Positions 17,391 to 26,597 of a DNA stretch of 64,000 nt are shown here, one piece after another. Source of the DNA: Caldanaerovirga acetigignens (GTDB taxonomy: Bacteria; Bacillota; Thermosediminibacteria; Thermosediminibacterales; Thermosediminibacteraceae); assembly GCF_900142995.1 (NCBI RefSeq), contig NZ_FRCR01000001.1:124001-188000 (forward strand), given 5' to 3'. How positions within the stretch are numbered: the stretch's first letter is position 1; each line of letters starts with the position of its first letter. The position numbers and the translations under genes are program-made. The notes beneath the pieces are model-generated. The model was not told where the DNA came from and searched no databases. It saw only the letters and a program-made list of their open reading frames with translations.

Positions 17391-19115
17391 TTGTTAAAAA
17401 GTCACTTCACTTGGAACTGGCTTTTAACTATGATGGTTTTAGCTTTGTTGTCTTTAGTCTTTGGGGTTTTAAACAGCTTATACATTGAAAATATAGGGCG
17501 CAATCTAATTGTTGAGGCAGATTTTATCTCTTCATCCATAGAGGGATCTCTGAATTCTGCTAGATATCAGGAAGTGCAAGAAATGACGGCGATGTTTAGC
17601 TCCCGGTTTTCGAAAGCTCTGGTAATTGTAGATGGTCGAGGAAACGTAATGGCTTCATCAGGAAAAATCAAACTTGAGGATTTACCTTTAGAAGCTGTTT
17701 TAAATGGCAAAAAATATGTGGATAAAGGTGTAGTTCGGATAGTAGTATTACGACAATTTCGCGCGGCAGTGCCTGTAGCATCTGAAAGCAAAACGGCTTG
17801 GGCTGTAATAGTTGGTCTGTTGCCCAAAGACATTGCTAATATAGTAAAAGTAAATCTGCTATTTTTTGTTTTTATTTTTTTAGGAGCGTTACTTTCTACC
17901 CTCATATGGAAGAGGGTCTCCTCCTTGATAAAACCCCTTGAAACTATGGTTGATGTAGCTAGGAATTTCACCAATGGAAATTTTTCGCGGACGGTGCATG
18001 TTAATTCACAAAGCGAAATAGGTAAGTTGAGCAAGGAGCTAAATCTGCTTGCTAAAAAACTCAGAGTGACCATGGAAGAGAACGAAGAAAACAAAATCCT
18101 GATGAATGAATTGTTAGAAAGCTTGGAAGATGGGGTTTTATTGGTTGATGATGAAAACAAGATAATATTTGTTAATGCCTCAGCCAACAAAATCGTAAAT
18201 TTGGATGCAAAAAAAGCGGTTGGTAAAAAACTTATCAGTGTAGTCCGACACTACGAGCTCAATGAAGCGGTAAATAAGGCCATAAACCTGGGGATACCTG
18301 TTTATAAAGAGATAACTTTACTTCCCAGCGATAAGATCCTGAAAGCAAGTATAATACCTTTTAAAGATAAAAGAGAGAAAACTGCAGGCTGTATAGTTGT
18401 AGTGAAGGATTTGACAGAAATAAAACGTATTGAGAAGATGCGCACTGATTTTATATGTAATATCTCTCATGAACTCAAAACACCACTCACATCGATAAGA
18501 GGGTTTGTAGAAACACTAAATGACGGTGCTTATCAGAATCCGGCTTTGGCCAAGAGGTTTTTGAAAATAATAGAGAAAGAGGTGGGAAGACTTTGCAGGT
18601 TGATAGATAACATGTTAGACCTTTCTATGATAGAAATGAATCAAATAAGGCTTAATATTAAAGATGTTTGTGCGCAGGAAATTATAAAGGAAGTCGGAGT
18701 GATTTTTGAAAACAGGTTGAGGGAAAAGGATTTGGCCTATTACGAAAAATTCCAGGAAAAACTTCCGAAGGTTAAAGCAGACCCGGATTGGCTAAGACAA
18801 ATTTTTGTCAATCTTATGGATAACGCAGTAAAATACACGCCAAATGGTGGAAATGTTTGGATTGAAGCAGAATCGAAAGGGGATATGGTAGAGTTCAGGG
18901 TTTGCGACAATGGTAGGGGTATACCTGAGAAAGACATCCCGCGAATATTTGAAAGGTTTTACAGAGTAGATAAACATCGCGCGGCCGGAAATGGAGGAAG
19001 TGGTTTAGGGCTTGCTATCGTAAAACATCTTGTGAAAGCCTTTGGTGGGGATATAAGAGTCGAAAGCAAGGTAAATCAAGGGAGCAAATTCATCTTTACT
19101 TTGAAAAAAGCTTAA
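17391..19115 (+). CDS. phoR: PhoR-type sensor histidine kinase
   Basis: A 574-residue membrane kinase: first helix (about 7-28), an extracellular sensory segment of about 120 residues, second helix (about 148-168, LLFFVFIFLGALLSTLIW), a HAMP linker, a PAS domain (about 235-340), the HisKA domain with phosphoacceptor His360 in ISHELKTPL, and the ATPase domain with NLMDNAVKYTPNGGNVW, DNGRGIPEKD and GSGLGLAIVKH. TTG 17391 fits TTGGAGTGA six bases upstream. Partnered with the upstream regulator and followed by phoU, as in PhoPR systems. Confidence 0.88.
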   Translation: MLKSHFTWNWLLTMMVLALLSLVFGVLNSLYIENIGRNLIVEADFISSSIEGSLNSARYQEVQEMTAMFSSRFSKALVIVDGRGNVMASSGKIKLEDLPLEAVLNGKKYVDKGVVRIVVLRQFRAAVPVASESKTAWAVIVGLLPKDIANIVKVNLLFFVFIFLGALLSTLIWKRVSSLIKPLETMVDVARNFTNGNFSRTVHVNSQSEIGKLSKELNLLAKKLRVTMEENEENKILMNELLESLEDGVLLVDDENKIIFVNASANKIVNLDAKKAVGKKLISVVRHYELNEAVNKAINLGIPVYKEITLLPSDKILKASIIPFKDKREKTAGCIVVVKDLTEIKRIEKMRTDFICNISHELKTPLTSIRGFVETLNDGAYQNPALAKRFLKIIEKEVGRLCRLIDNMLDLSMIEMNQIRLNIKDVCAQEIIKEVGVIFENRLREKDLAYYEKFQEKLPKVKADPDWLRQIFVNLMDNAVKYTPNGGNVWIEAESKGDMVEFRVCDNGRGIPEKDIPRIFERFYRVDKHRAAGNGGSGLGLAIVKHLVKAFGGDIRVESKVNQGSKFIFTLKKA

Positions 19116-19138
19116 CTAAGGATGAGGGGGAAGGACGA

Positions 19139-19801
19139 ATGGCGACGATGAGGCCCTGCTTTGACCGGGAGTTAGAAGAACTCCAGCAAGATATACTGAA
19201 AATGGGGGGTATAGTGGAGCAGCAGATTTACAATGCTGTAGAGTCACTTGTAAAGAAAGATGAGAAATTGGCTCAGAAAGTTATTGAAGATGACGATATA
19301 GTAGATAACATGGAGTATATGATTGAAGACAAGTGTGTCAAACTCATTGCAAGGCAACATCCACTCGCAAAGGACCTCAGATTTGTCTTTACTGGAGTAA
19401 AAATAGCTACAGATTTGGAAAGAATGTCGGACAATGCCGTTGATATTGCCAGAACTACGATAAGGCTTTTAAACCAGCAGTACATCAAACCATTGATAGA
19501 TATACCCAAGATGGCTCAGCTTACATGCGAGATGGTAAAAAACGCGCTGGATGCCTATATTAATCAAGACATAGCGGCAGCCCAGAAAGTGTGCGATGCC
19601 GACGACGAAATAGATGAACTCTATTCTAGAATTTTCAGAGAACTTTTAGTTATTATGATGGAGGACCCGAATACGATTTTGCAGGCGACCCAACTTTTGT
19701 TTGTAGGAAGGTATTTGGAGCGAATTGCAGACCACGCTACAAATTTGGGAGAATGGATAATATATGTTGTTACAGGTGAAAAAAAAGAATTAAACGATTA
19801 A
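19139..19801 (+). CDS. phoU: PhoU, phosphate-signalling regulator
   Basis: A 220-residue all-helical protein with two PhoU repeats (about 10-95 and 115-210); each carries the metal-site pattern, for example DLERMSDNAVDIARTT and YLERIADHATNLGEW. PhoU links the Pst phosphate transporter to the PhoR kinase and keeps the Pho regulon off in phosphate excess. It ends the phoP-phoR-phoU unit, 23 nt after phoR, and is followed by a terminator. The Pst transporter genes are not in this window. Confidence 0.94.
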   Translation: MATMRPCFDRELEELQQDILKMGGIVEQQIYNAVESLVKKDEKLAQKVIEDDDIVDNMEYMIEDKCVKLIARQHPLAKDLRFVFTGVKIATDLERMSDNAVDIARTTIRLLNQQYIKPLIDIPKMAQLTCEMVKNALDAYINQDIAAAQKVCDADDEIDELYSRIFRELLVIMMEDPNTILQATQLLFVGRYLERIADHATNLGEWIIYVVTGEKKELND

Positions 19802-19806
19802 ATTTG

Positions 19807-19829
19807 AGCAGCCAGGCAGGCTGCTTTTT
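19807..19829 (+). terminator. Terminator after phoU
   Basis: AGCAGCC (19807-19813) pairs perfectly with GGCTGCT (19819-19825) across a five-base loop, followed by TTTT. Confidence 0.88.
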
Positions 19830-19900
19830 CATTTGCTTCAGAATAAATGAAGAAAGCTTGGGTAAGATAAAAAAGAAAAATTTTGAAAGAGGTGAAATGG

Positions 19901-20536
19901 ATGCCGTTAGGAGTTACTTTACTGCTGGTACTGGCAGTGCTGATATATTTCGGGCTTTTGCAAAGAATTCTGGACAGAATGCGTATATCCGATAAGATGG
20001 CCCTCTTTTTCATAGGAGCCATGGCCGTAGGTACTTTTTTGCCTGATATACCACTCGGCATGGGGCTTTCAATAAACATAGGGGGCGGTCTTGTGCCGAT
20101 CGGCCTTTGTGTCTACCTTATAGCTACTTGCGATGAAAATGAGGAAAAAGTGAGAGCAATAATAGCAGCCTTATTGACAGGGCTTGCGGTATATATAGGA
20201 GGGCGGCTATTACCTGCTGAGCCGGAAACCATGTTAATGGACCCTTTGATTGTTTTTTCAATTCTTGCGGGATTGATAGCGTATATTTTCGGCAGGTCCA
20301 GGCGGGGAGCTTTCGTTGCAGGAGTAATGGGTATATTGATTTCCGATGTTATTTACGCTCTTGGCCTTACCGGACAGCCCGTAAAGACCTCTATAGGAGG
20401 AGCAGGAGTATTCGATGCAGCAGTTATTGCAGGAGTTATAGGAGTTGCACTGTGTGAACTAGTTGGAGAAACAAGAGAAAGACTCCAGGGAGGGACATCA
20501 AAAGCCGACAAAGAAAAGGAAGGTGATGAAAAATGA
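19901..20536 (+). CDS. DUF1614 family multipass membrane protein
   Basis: A 211-residue protein with about six or seven hydrophobic helices and a charged cytoplasmic tail (TSKADKEKEGDEK). Segments such as IPLGMGLSINIGGGLVP and GAGVFDAAVIAGVIGVAL fit the DUF1614 family, whose function is not known. ATG 19901 follows AAGAGGTG by six bases. It overlaps the start of spoIIP by 4 nt (ATGA), so the two are translationally coupled, which suggests a part in sporulation or envelope biology. Confidence 0.8.
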   Translation: MPLGVTLLLVLAVLIYFGLLQRILDRMRISDKMALFFIGAMAVGTFLPDIPLGMGLSINIGGGLVPIGLCVYLIATCDENEEKVRAIIAALLTGLAVYIGGRLLPAEPETMLMDPLIVFSILAGLIAYIFGRSRRGAFVAGVMGILISDVIYALGLTGQPVKTSIGGAGVFDAAVIAGVIGVALCELVGETRERLQGGTSKADKEKEGDEK

Positions 20537-21699
20537 AATTTCGCAGACTTTGTGCTTTTCTTTTGGTTTTGCTGTTGTCTGTAGTATTTCCGCAGTTTTG
20601 TCTTGCAAATGACGAAAGGACGGATGGCTACTTTACAATATACGATGAAAAAACCAACAAGAAGATTTTTGCTACAGCAAGAATGATCCACGTCGGGGAC
20701 CAATATTTGGATGAAAAAAACAATCTTTACGAAATTATAAGGATTGAAGGGGACAAGGGATATGCTGTACTTAAGGAAAAAATTGATCTTGAAAAAGTTT
20801 TGAAAGAATTACAACTGTCAAACCACCAAAAAAGTGCTATGTCTACATCCTATTATGCCGAACAACAAAAAAAGGTGGCTATTTACCATACCCACAGTGA
20901 CGAATCCTACGTGCCTACTGATGGAAAGGCCAGTATACCTTACAATGGTGGAATATTTAAGGTGGGCAAGGCGTTAAAGGAGGCCCTAGAAGAGAGAGGA
21001 ATTACCGTATTGCATTCAGAACGTCCGCACGATCCCCACGATGCTGCCGCTTATGAGAGGTCTCGCCGAACCGCAATGGAACTTTTAAAGCAAAACCCTG
21101 ACGCTATTTTAGATATACACAGGGATGCCGTGCCTGCCGAGGAATATACAGGACATGTAAACGGCCAGCCAGTGGCCAAAGTCCAACTGGTGGTGGGCAG
21201 ACAGAATCCTCAGATGAAGACCATAAACAATTTTGCTTGGCAGATAAAAGCTGTGGCCGATAAAAAATATCCAGGTTTGATAAAAGGTATTTTTTACGGA
21301 AAAGGGAACTACAATCAGGACCTCTTTCCGCGAACCATCCTTATCGAAGCAGGTACCTACACGAATTACAGGGAAAAAGCCCAGGATGGAGTGCAAATAC
21401 TTGCCGATGTTATAGCCACAACTCTTTACGGGACGGATTATCAGAAGAAAGCCGCACCGGGAGGTGGAAGTACCACCCAGATTCCCGGAGAAAGAGGAAG
21501 TGTTTTGAGAAGTCTTCTTGGCATCGTAGCCATTGGAGCGTTAGGTTTTATAGGTTATATGCTCATCAGCACCGGTGGATGGAAGGAGCTTTCCAGCAAA
21601 ATAGGACGGTTTTTAAGTTCCGAATTTGCTAACTTCTTGGGAAACATAAGGCTCGGAAAAAAAGATGACGGCAATGGTAGTAAGAGGGACGAAAGCTGA
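20533..21699 (+). CDS. spoIIP: SpoIIP, peptidoglycan hydrolase of engulfment
   Basis: SpoIIP is the amidase/endopeptidase that, with SpoIID and SpoIIM, thins septal peptidoglycan and drives engulfment. Here 388 residues begin with a cleavable-looking signal peptide (FLLVLLLSVVFPQFCLA, about 8-25). The catalytic domain has VAIYHTHSDESY (His119/His121), LDIHRDAVPA and TILIEAGTYTN (Glu near 272). A second hydrophobic helix follows at about 330-347 (IVAIGALGFIGYMLIST) and then a charged tail. The C-terminal membrane segment differs from the N-terminal anchor of the Bacillus protein. Confidence 0.93.
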   Translation: MKFRRLCAFLLVLLLSVVFPQFCLANDERTDGYFTIYDEKTNKKIFATARMIHVGDQYLDEKNNLYEIIRIEGDKGYAVLKEKIDLEKVLKELQLSNHQKSAMSTSYYAEQQKKVAIYHTHSDESYVPTDGKASIPYNGGIFKVGKALKEALEERGITVLHSERPHDPHDAAAYERSRRTAMELLKQNPDAILDIHRDAVPAEEYTGHVNGQPVAKVQLVVGRQNPQMKTINNFAWQIKAVADKKYPGLIKGIFYGKGNYNQDLFPRTILIEAGTYTNYREKAQDGVQILADVIATTLYGTDYQKKAAPGGGSTTQIPGERGSVLRSLLGIVAIGALGFIGYMLISTGGWKELSSKIGRFLSSEFANFLGNIRLGKKDDGNGSKRDES

Positions 21700-21723
21700 G
21701 CGGCTGATTAGAGGTGGTTAATA

Positions 21724-21801
21724 TTGCCCGCATACTTTCAGGCATGGTCCATGACCTGGAAAAGGTACTTACGTGATAGTGAGACACTAATGGAGGAATA
21801 G
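21724..21801 (+). CDS. Possible 25-residue ORF between spoIIP and the DUF3189 genes
   Basis: TTG 21724 follows AGAGGTGG by five bases and opens 25 codons (MPAYFQAWSMTWKRYLRDSE...), ending 3 nt before the next gene, whose ribosome site TGGAGGAATAG lies in its last codons. A second frame from GTG 21714 gives 20 codons containing GMVHDLEKVLT, which looks more protein-like. The stretch may be a coupling leader or the relic of a lost gene. I recognise no family. Confidence 0.3.
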   Translation: MPAYFQAWSMTWKRYLRDSETLMEE

Positions 21802-21804
21802 CCT

Positions 21805-22251
21805 TTGAATAATGTGATATACTCTTGTTATTACGGCAGCTACCTTGCAGCGGTGGCTGCCGCCTTGCATCTTGGTCTCATGAAGGAATTCGATTCAGGA
21901 AAAATTACAAATCTGCCTTATTTCGGAAATTTAGGGAAAGACCAATGGGGGAAGCTTTATTTTGTTGGTGAGGATGAATCGGGGCGTAAAATTTACATAA
22001 TGGGCTCGAAAAAAGCGGGTAGAATTGTAGAAAAGGCGCTAAAAGGCATTGCGCGAATTTACAATATGGGAGAAACGTCAGTGGTGTTTGTAGATTTGCT
22101 GCCCTTCGGAAACGTCTTTTTTGCCACGGGATGTTTTATTTTGCGGAGGTTTAACCTTAAACGCGCGGGTAATTTCTTCCTGATGACGGGAATCAGAAAA
22201 AGTTTTAGAAAACTGAGGGATTTAGTGGAAAGTATTAAAAAGTCGGCTTAA
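21805..22251 (+). CDS. DUF3189 family protein, first copy
   Basis: A 148-residue protein beginning NNVIYSCYYGSYLAAVAAAL, followed by LHLGLM, NLPYF, GRKIYIMGSKKAG and a basic C-terminal half with a hydrophobic VFFATGCFILRRF. It matches the DUF3189 pattern of clostridial spore formers and is a diverged paralogue of the next gene. The polar Ala-His-Ser-Ser cluster of that copy is replaced here by Tyr-Leu-Ala-Ala. Function unknown. TTG start behind GGAGGAATAG. Position after spoIIP suggests, but does not show, a sporulation link. Confidence 0.75.
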   Translation: MNNVIYSCYYGSYLAAVAAALHLGLMKEFDSGKITNLPYFGNLGKDQWGKLYFVGEDESGRKIYIMGSKKAGRIVEKALKGIARIYNMGETSVVFVDLLPFGNVFFATGCFILRRFNLKRAGNFFLMTGIRKSFRKLRDLVESIKKSA

Positions 22252-22263
22252 AAAGGTGATGGA

Positions 22264-22725
22264 ATGAAAATATTTTACTGTTGTTACGGAAGCGCACACT
22301 CGTCGGTGGTTGCAGCAGCCATACATCTCGGCTGGCTTCCTGAGGACAGAGTTCCTCAAGTCCAAGAGATTGAAAACCTGCCGCATTACGATAAGACTGA
22401 TTCGTTCGAAATTGGAACTCCTTTTTTTATGGGAAAAGACAAAAAAGGAGTAGATGTCTATATAATCGGAATGACTGGCCAGAGGCAGCTTGTTAAAAAT
22501 GCAATATTGAGTTTTCTAAGACACAACGAAATTGAAACAAAGGATATTTTCTTTATCGACACAATTCCTTTGGTGAATTTAAAAACAAAAATAGGAGGAA
22601 TTCTTTCTCGGAGAATAGGCCTTGTAACAATCGGAAGGCCCCTCACTGTAAAAGGAATTCAGGAAAAGTATTTTGAGTTTGTAAAATTAGTAAACGGGGT
22701 GAAAAAATCATTGGGTCTATTATAA
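22264..22725 (+). CDS. DUF3189 family protein, second copy
   Basis: A 153-residue protein with the fuller family signature: KIFYCCYGSAHSSVVAAAIH, HLGWLP, NLPHYD, TPFFMGKDKKGVDVYIIG and GQRQLVKNAI. Ser, His and Cys residues are concentrated in the first 20 positions, which could make an active site; that is speculation. ATG start with AAAAGGTGATGG upstream, 12 nt after the first copy, so both are in one operon. No function is known to me. Confidence 0.8.
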   Translation: MKIFYCCYGSAHSSVVAAAIHLGWLPEDRVPQVQEIENLPHYDKTDSFEIGTPFFMGKDKKGVDVYIIGMTGQRQLVKNAILSFLRHNEIETKDIFFIDTIPLVNLKTKIGGILSRRIGLVTIGRPLTVKGIQEKYFEFVKLVNGVKKSLGLL

Positions 22726-22729
22726 TACC

Positions 22730-22758
22730 TTGACTTGCCCTCCTGATTCCGCGATAAT
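22730..22758 (+). promoter_or_regulatory. SigA-type promoter of the DUF512-der-gpsA unit
   Basis: TTGACT (22730-22735) and GATAAT (22753-22758) with a 17-bp spacer, in the 90-nt gap before the DUF512 gene. A second TATAAT starts at 22758. Confidence 0.6.
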
Positions 22759-22815
22759 ATAATTGACAGCAGGTAATAAAAGCAGATAACATTTTGAAAA
22801 GAGGGGCAGGCAAAG

Positions 22816-24150
22816 TTGAAGAAGATAGTAATAAGAGAAGTAAAAAAGGGAAGTTTAGCACAAAAGGCGGGTCTTAAAAAGGGCGACGAAATTTTAAAGA
22901 TAAATGATCAGAATATAAAAGACATAATCGATTATAAATTTCTTATAACCGATGAAATATTAAATATCCGGATCAAAACAAAAGAAGGACAGGAGCGGGT
23001 ATTGACCATAGAAAAGAATTTTGATGAAGATCTGGGAATCGAGTTTGAAAATCCCCTCATAGATGAAATTATGCGCTGCAAAAATAAATGCATTTTCTGT
23101 TTTGTTGACCAGATGCCGAAAGGTTTGAGGCCTTCGTTATATATTAAAGATGATGATTACCGGCTTTCGATTCTAGAAGGAACTTATATAACACTTACGA
23201 ATCTGCAGGATAAAGATTTAGATAGAATTATTTCGATGAGGTTGTCTCCCCTTTACATTTCGGTCCATGCCACCGACGGCAATGTAAGGAAGACAATGCT
23301 GAGAAATAAAGCTGCTGAGAAGATAATGGATCGTTTGAAATTTTTAAAGGAAAACGGTATTTTTTTTCATACTCAGATCGTACTTTGCCCTGGAGTAAAC
23401 GACAAAGATGTGCTTGAAAGGACTTTAGAAGACCTTTTTTCTCTTTATCCGTCGATGCAATCAATTGCAGTAGTGCCGGTGGGTATAACCAAATACCGCA
23501 AGGGACTTTATCCTCTTAGGCGTTTTACTCAAAAGGAGGCACAAGAAATTACTGAGAGGGTAGAAGAATTGCAGAGAGAAAATCTTAAGCGCTTCGGTAC
23601 AAGACTCGTTTTTGTAGCCGATGAATTTTACGAAATAGCAAAAAAAGAATTTCCTCCTGCCGAAACTTATGAAGATTTTCCTCAATGGGAAAACGGTGTT
23701 GGAATGGTGTCGCTGCTAAGAGACCAGTTAACTGAGCTGATGAATGAGGTGCCCCTTTCCCTTCCCGTAAAAAGGCGAGTTAAGATAGCCACCGGCATTT
23801 CGGCTTTCCGATTTCTGGAGAAGGTCCTATCGCCTCTAAGACGCGTTGAGAATCTTGAATTTGAAATTTGTCCAATAAGGAATGACTTTTTCGGAGAGTC
23901 AGTTACTGTAGCTGGATTGGTTACAGGAAGGGATTTGGTTGCTCAATTAAAAAAGAGGTTGGTTGATGAAGCACATCTGTATAATCTGCTCGTGCCTGAA
24001 GTCATGTTAAAAGATGGTAAGGTTTTCTTGGACGGACTTTCTGTGCAGGATGTGGAACAAAAACTTCATGTTAAGGTAGCCGTGGTGAAAATAGATGGAA
24101 GGGATTTTCTCGAAAAAATTTTGGGAAAGGATTTGGGGGTAGAGTTATGA
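22816..24150 (+). CDS. PDZ-radical SAM DUF512 protein
   Basis: A 444-residue protein: N-terminal PDZ-like domain (residues 1-70, [19 protein letters not shown]), a radical-SAM-like cluster motif [16 protein letters not shown] near 91-106, a TIM-barrel-like middle ([14 protein letters not shown]) and the C-terminal DUF512 domain ([34 protein letters not shown]). Members regularly stand directly before der in Clostridia, as here, where its stop overlaps the der start by 4 nt. The reaction is not known. TTG start, preceded by GAGGGGCAGG. Confidence 0.88.
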   Translation: MKKIVIREVKKGSLAQKAGLKKGDEILKINDQNIKDIIDYKFLITDEILNIRIKTKEGQERVLTIEKNFDEDLGIEFENPLIDEIMRCKNKCIFCFVDQMPKGLRPSLYIKDDDYRLSILEGTYITLTNLQDKDLDRIISMRLSPLYISVHATDGNVRKTMLRNKAAEKIMDRLKFLKENGIFFHTQIVLCPGVNDKDVLERTLEDLFSLYPSMQSIAVVPVGITKYRKGLYPLRRFTQKEAQEITERVEELQRENLKRFGTRLVFVADEFYEIAKKEFPPAETYEDFPQWENGVGMVSLLRDQLTELMNEVPLSLPVKRRVKIATGISAFRFLEKVLSPLRRVENLEFEICPIRNDFFGESVTVAGLVTGRDLVAQLKKRLVDEAHLYNLLVPEVMLKDGKVFLDGLSVQDVEQKLHVKVAVVKIDGRDFLEKILGKDLGVEL

Positions 24151-25454
24151 ATTTTACTGTGGCAATTGTGGGAAGGCCGAATGTGGGGAAATCCACGTTA
24201 TTCAATAGAATAGTAGGGAAAAGAATTTCTATTATCGATGACAAACCCGGGGTGACTCGGGATAGAATTTACGCGGTGGTCGAGTGGAAGGGGAAGAAAT
24301 TTACCATCGTAGACACAGGCGGGATAGAACCGGGGGCAACGGATTTGATGACTGCCCAGGTGAGGCGGCAGGTAGAATTTGCTATAGAGAGCGCAAATCT
24401 CATAATTTTTTTGATGGACTCAAGGGAAGGACTTTTGCCTGCAGACGAAGAAGTAGCGAATATTCTCAGAAAAAGTAAGAAGCCTATAATTGCCGTTGTA
24501 AATAAAGTAGATGATTACTCCATGAAAACCGGGCTTTACGAATTTTACCGGTTAGGGTTAGGTGAGCCCGTTTTTATTTCCGCCCTTCACGGTTCTAATG
24601 TAGGGGATTTGTTAGATAAGGTAGTGGAGTTTATGAGGGAAAGTGAAGAGCCTGAATACGATGAAAGCGTAATAAAAGTGGCTGTAATCGGAAGACCTAA
24701 CGTAGGGAAATCCTCTTTAGTAAACGCTCTGCTAGGAGAGGAAAGGGTGATAGTTAGCGACGTTCCGGGTACAACCAGGGACGCCATCGATACACCCTTT
24801 AAGTACGAAGGGCAACAGATGGTACTGATAGATACGGCAGGCCTAAGACGAAAAAGCAGGATAAAAGAAGACATCGAATTTTACAGTCATTTGAGGGCAC
24901 TTCAAGCGGTAGAAAGAGCTGATATAGCCTTAGTGGTTCTGGATGCTACAGAGGAAATAACCGAACAGGACAAAAAAATCGCCGGAATAGCTCATGAAAG
25001 TGGAAGAGGCATTATAATAGTGGTGAATAAATGGGATTTGGTGGAAAAGGACGATAAAACCATCTACAGGTATACCGAGAATATTCGTGAGGAATTAGCG
25101 TTTATCCAGTATGCACCTGTTATTTTTGTTTCTGCTAAGACGAAAAAAAGGGTTAACAAAATTTTGGAATTGATACGATTTGTCATGGACCAATATACCT
25201 TTAGAATAGATAAAATTGCATTAAATGAACTGCTGGAAGATGCTACATCAATGGTTGCTCCGCCAACCATAAAAGGACGAAGGTTAAGGATATATTCAAT
25301 AGAGCAAACCGGTATCAAACCGCCAACGTTTGTTCTTACAGTAAACGATAGGGAGCTTTTACATTTCTCTTATGTTAGGTATATCGAAAATAAATTGAGG
25401 GAAAGATACGGTTTTGAAGGAACTCCGGTAGTATTAAAAAGTAGAAATAAATAA
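24147..25454 (+). CDS. der: Der (EngA), double GTPase of 50S ribosome assembly
   Basis: Der carries two tandem GTPase domains and acts in late 50S subunit maturation. The 435 residues show G1 motifs [12 protein letters not shown] (residues 8-19) and [12 protein letters not shown] (about 181-192), G3 DTGG and DTAG, G4 NKVD and NKWD, and the C-terminal KH-like domain (from about 350). ATG start overlaps the upstream stop (ATGA), so translation is coupled. Length and order are standard. Confidence 0.97.
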   Translation: MNFTVAIVGRPNVGKSTLFNRIVGKRISIIDDKPGVTRDRIYAVVEWKGKKFTIVDTGGIEPGATDLMTAQVRRQVEFAIESANLIIFLMDSREGLLPADEEVANILRKSKKPIIAVVNKVDDYSMKTGLYEFYRLGLGEPVFISALHGSNVGDLLDKVVEFMRESEEPEYDESVIKVAVIGRPNVGKSSLVNALLGEERVIVSDVPGTTRDAIDTPFKYEGQQMVLIDTAGLRRKSRIKEDIEFYSHLRALQAVERADIALVVLDATEEITEQDKKIAGIAHESGRGIIIVVNKWDLVEKDDKTIYRYTENIREELAFIQYAPVIFVSAKTKKRVNKILELIRFVMDQYTFRIDKIALNELLEDATSMVAPPTIKGRRLRIYSIEQTGIKPPTFVLTVNDRELLHFSYVRYIENKLRERYGFEGTPVVLKSRNK

Positions 25455-25483
25455 AATTTAAGGAAATAATAGGGGGTCATTAT

Positions 25484-26512
25484 GTGGTGAAAGCGGCGGT
25501 TATCGGCGCGGGGAGTTGGGGTACTGCAATTTCTCAAATACTTGCCGACAACGGAACCGAAGTGAGATTATGGGTAAGAAGGAAAAAGCTCGCCGAAAGA
25601 ATAAAAATTACTCGCGAAAATAGCGAATATTTGCCTGGTATTAGAATTCCGGATGAAATTATAATCACAAACGAGTTAGAAGAAGCCCTTGAAGGGGCCG
25701 AATTTGTGGTGATGGCTGTTCCCTCCCAGGCTATGCGAGAAATAGCAGGAGCAGCAGGAAAATACATGGAAAACAAAAGTATCGTCATAAGTGCTGCAAA
25801 AGGCATAGAAATAAGGACTCTCCGTAGGATGTCGCAGATCATAAGAGAACAAATGCCCAAAGATTTGGAGGTAGAAATTGCCGTAATTTCAGGTCCCAGT
25901 CATGCGGAAGAAGTAGCAAGGCGACTTCCAACTGCAGTGGTGGCTGCGGCTGAAAAAAAGGATGTGGCAGAAAAAGTGCAGGACCTTTTCATGAATTCTT
26001 ACTTCAGGGTTTATACCAATTTGGATGTTATTGGAGTGGAAATGGGAGGTGCTTTAAAAAATATAATAGCGATTTGTGCGGGGATAGCAGAAGGATTAGG
26101 TTTCGGAGACAATACTAGGGCGGCTTTGATAACTAGGGGAATAATGGAGATTATCAGGCTGGGTGTAAAAATGGGAGGGCAAGTGTCCACTTTTTTTGGG
26201 CTCTCTGGCGTCGGCGATGTTATAGTTACGTGCAATAGCATGTTCAGCCGTAATCGAAGGGCAGGTATAGAAATAGGCCGGGGAAAAACCGTAAAAGAGG
26301 TTGTGGGTTCGACTAATATGGTTATAGAAGGCATATATACCACCAAGGCTGCTTATGACCTGGCTCGAAAGCACAAAATAGAGATGCCAATAACTGAAAA
26401 AGCCTATGAGGTGCTTTATGAGGGCAAAGACCCGGTGGATGCTGTCAAGGAACTCATGGGCAGAAGGGGCAAACACGAAATGGAAGAATTGATAAATAAA
26501 GAATGGATTTAA
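25484..26512 (+). CDS. gpsA: GpsA, glycerol-3-phosphate dehydrogenase (NAD(P)+)
   Basis: GpsA reduces dihydroxyacetone phosphate to sn-glycerol 3-phosphate for phospholipid synthesis. The 342-residue protein begins with the Rossmann loop AVIGAGSWGTAISQ. It has the catalytic lysine region GGALKNIIAICAGIAEGLGF near 187-206 and the NTRAALITRG signature near 208. GTG start with GGGGGTCA upstream. Many Firmicutes have plsY between der and gpsA; it is absent here. A terminator follows directly. Confidence 0.96.
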   Translation: MVKAAVIGAGSWGTAISQILADNGTEVRLWVRRKKLAERIKITRENSEYLPGIRIPDEIIITNELEEALEGAEFVVMAVPSQAMREIAGAAGKYMENKSIVISAAKGIEIRTLRRMSQIIREQMPKDLEVEIAVISGPSHAEEVARRLPTAVVAAAEKKDVAEKVQDLFMNSYFRVYTNLDVIGVEMGGALKNIIAICAGIAEGLGFGDNTRAALITRGIMEIIRLGVKMGGQVSTFFGLSGVGDVIVTCNSMFSRNRRAGIEIGRGKTVKEVVGSTNMVIEGIYTTKAAYDLARKHKIEMPITEKAYEVLYEGKDPVDAVKELMGRRGKHEMEELINKEWI

Positions 26513-26513
26513 A

Positions 26514-26537
26514 AACGTGGCAAGTCCACGTTTTTTT
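26514..26537 (+). terminator. Terminator after gpsA
   Basis: AACGTGG (26514-26520) pairs perfectly with CCACGTT (26526-26532) across a five-base loop, then further T residues to 26537. Confidence 0.92.
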
Positions 26538-26546
26538 ATTTTGAAG

Positions 26547-26574
26547 TAATATTCGGGACACGGCGTCATATATA
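26547..26574 (+). promoter_or_regulatory. SigE-type promoter of spoIVA
   Basis: TAATATT (26547-26553) and CATATATA (26567-26574), 13 bp apart, fit the SigE consensus (kMATATT, CATACAHT, about 14 bp). spoIVA is a SigE gene in B. subtilis, and a terminator stands just upstream. Confidence 0.6.
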
Positions 26575-26597
26575 TATATTGAAAAAAAGCGAAAAAA

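Noticed and set aside
17567-18190. 207-residue minus-strand ORF opposite phoR
   Set aside because: It is a long shadow frame in a recognisable kinase gene, with no ribosome site and low-complexity Ser/Thr content.
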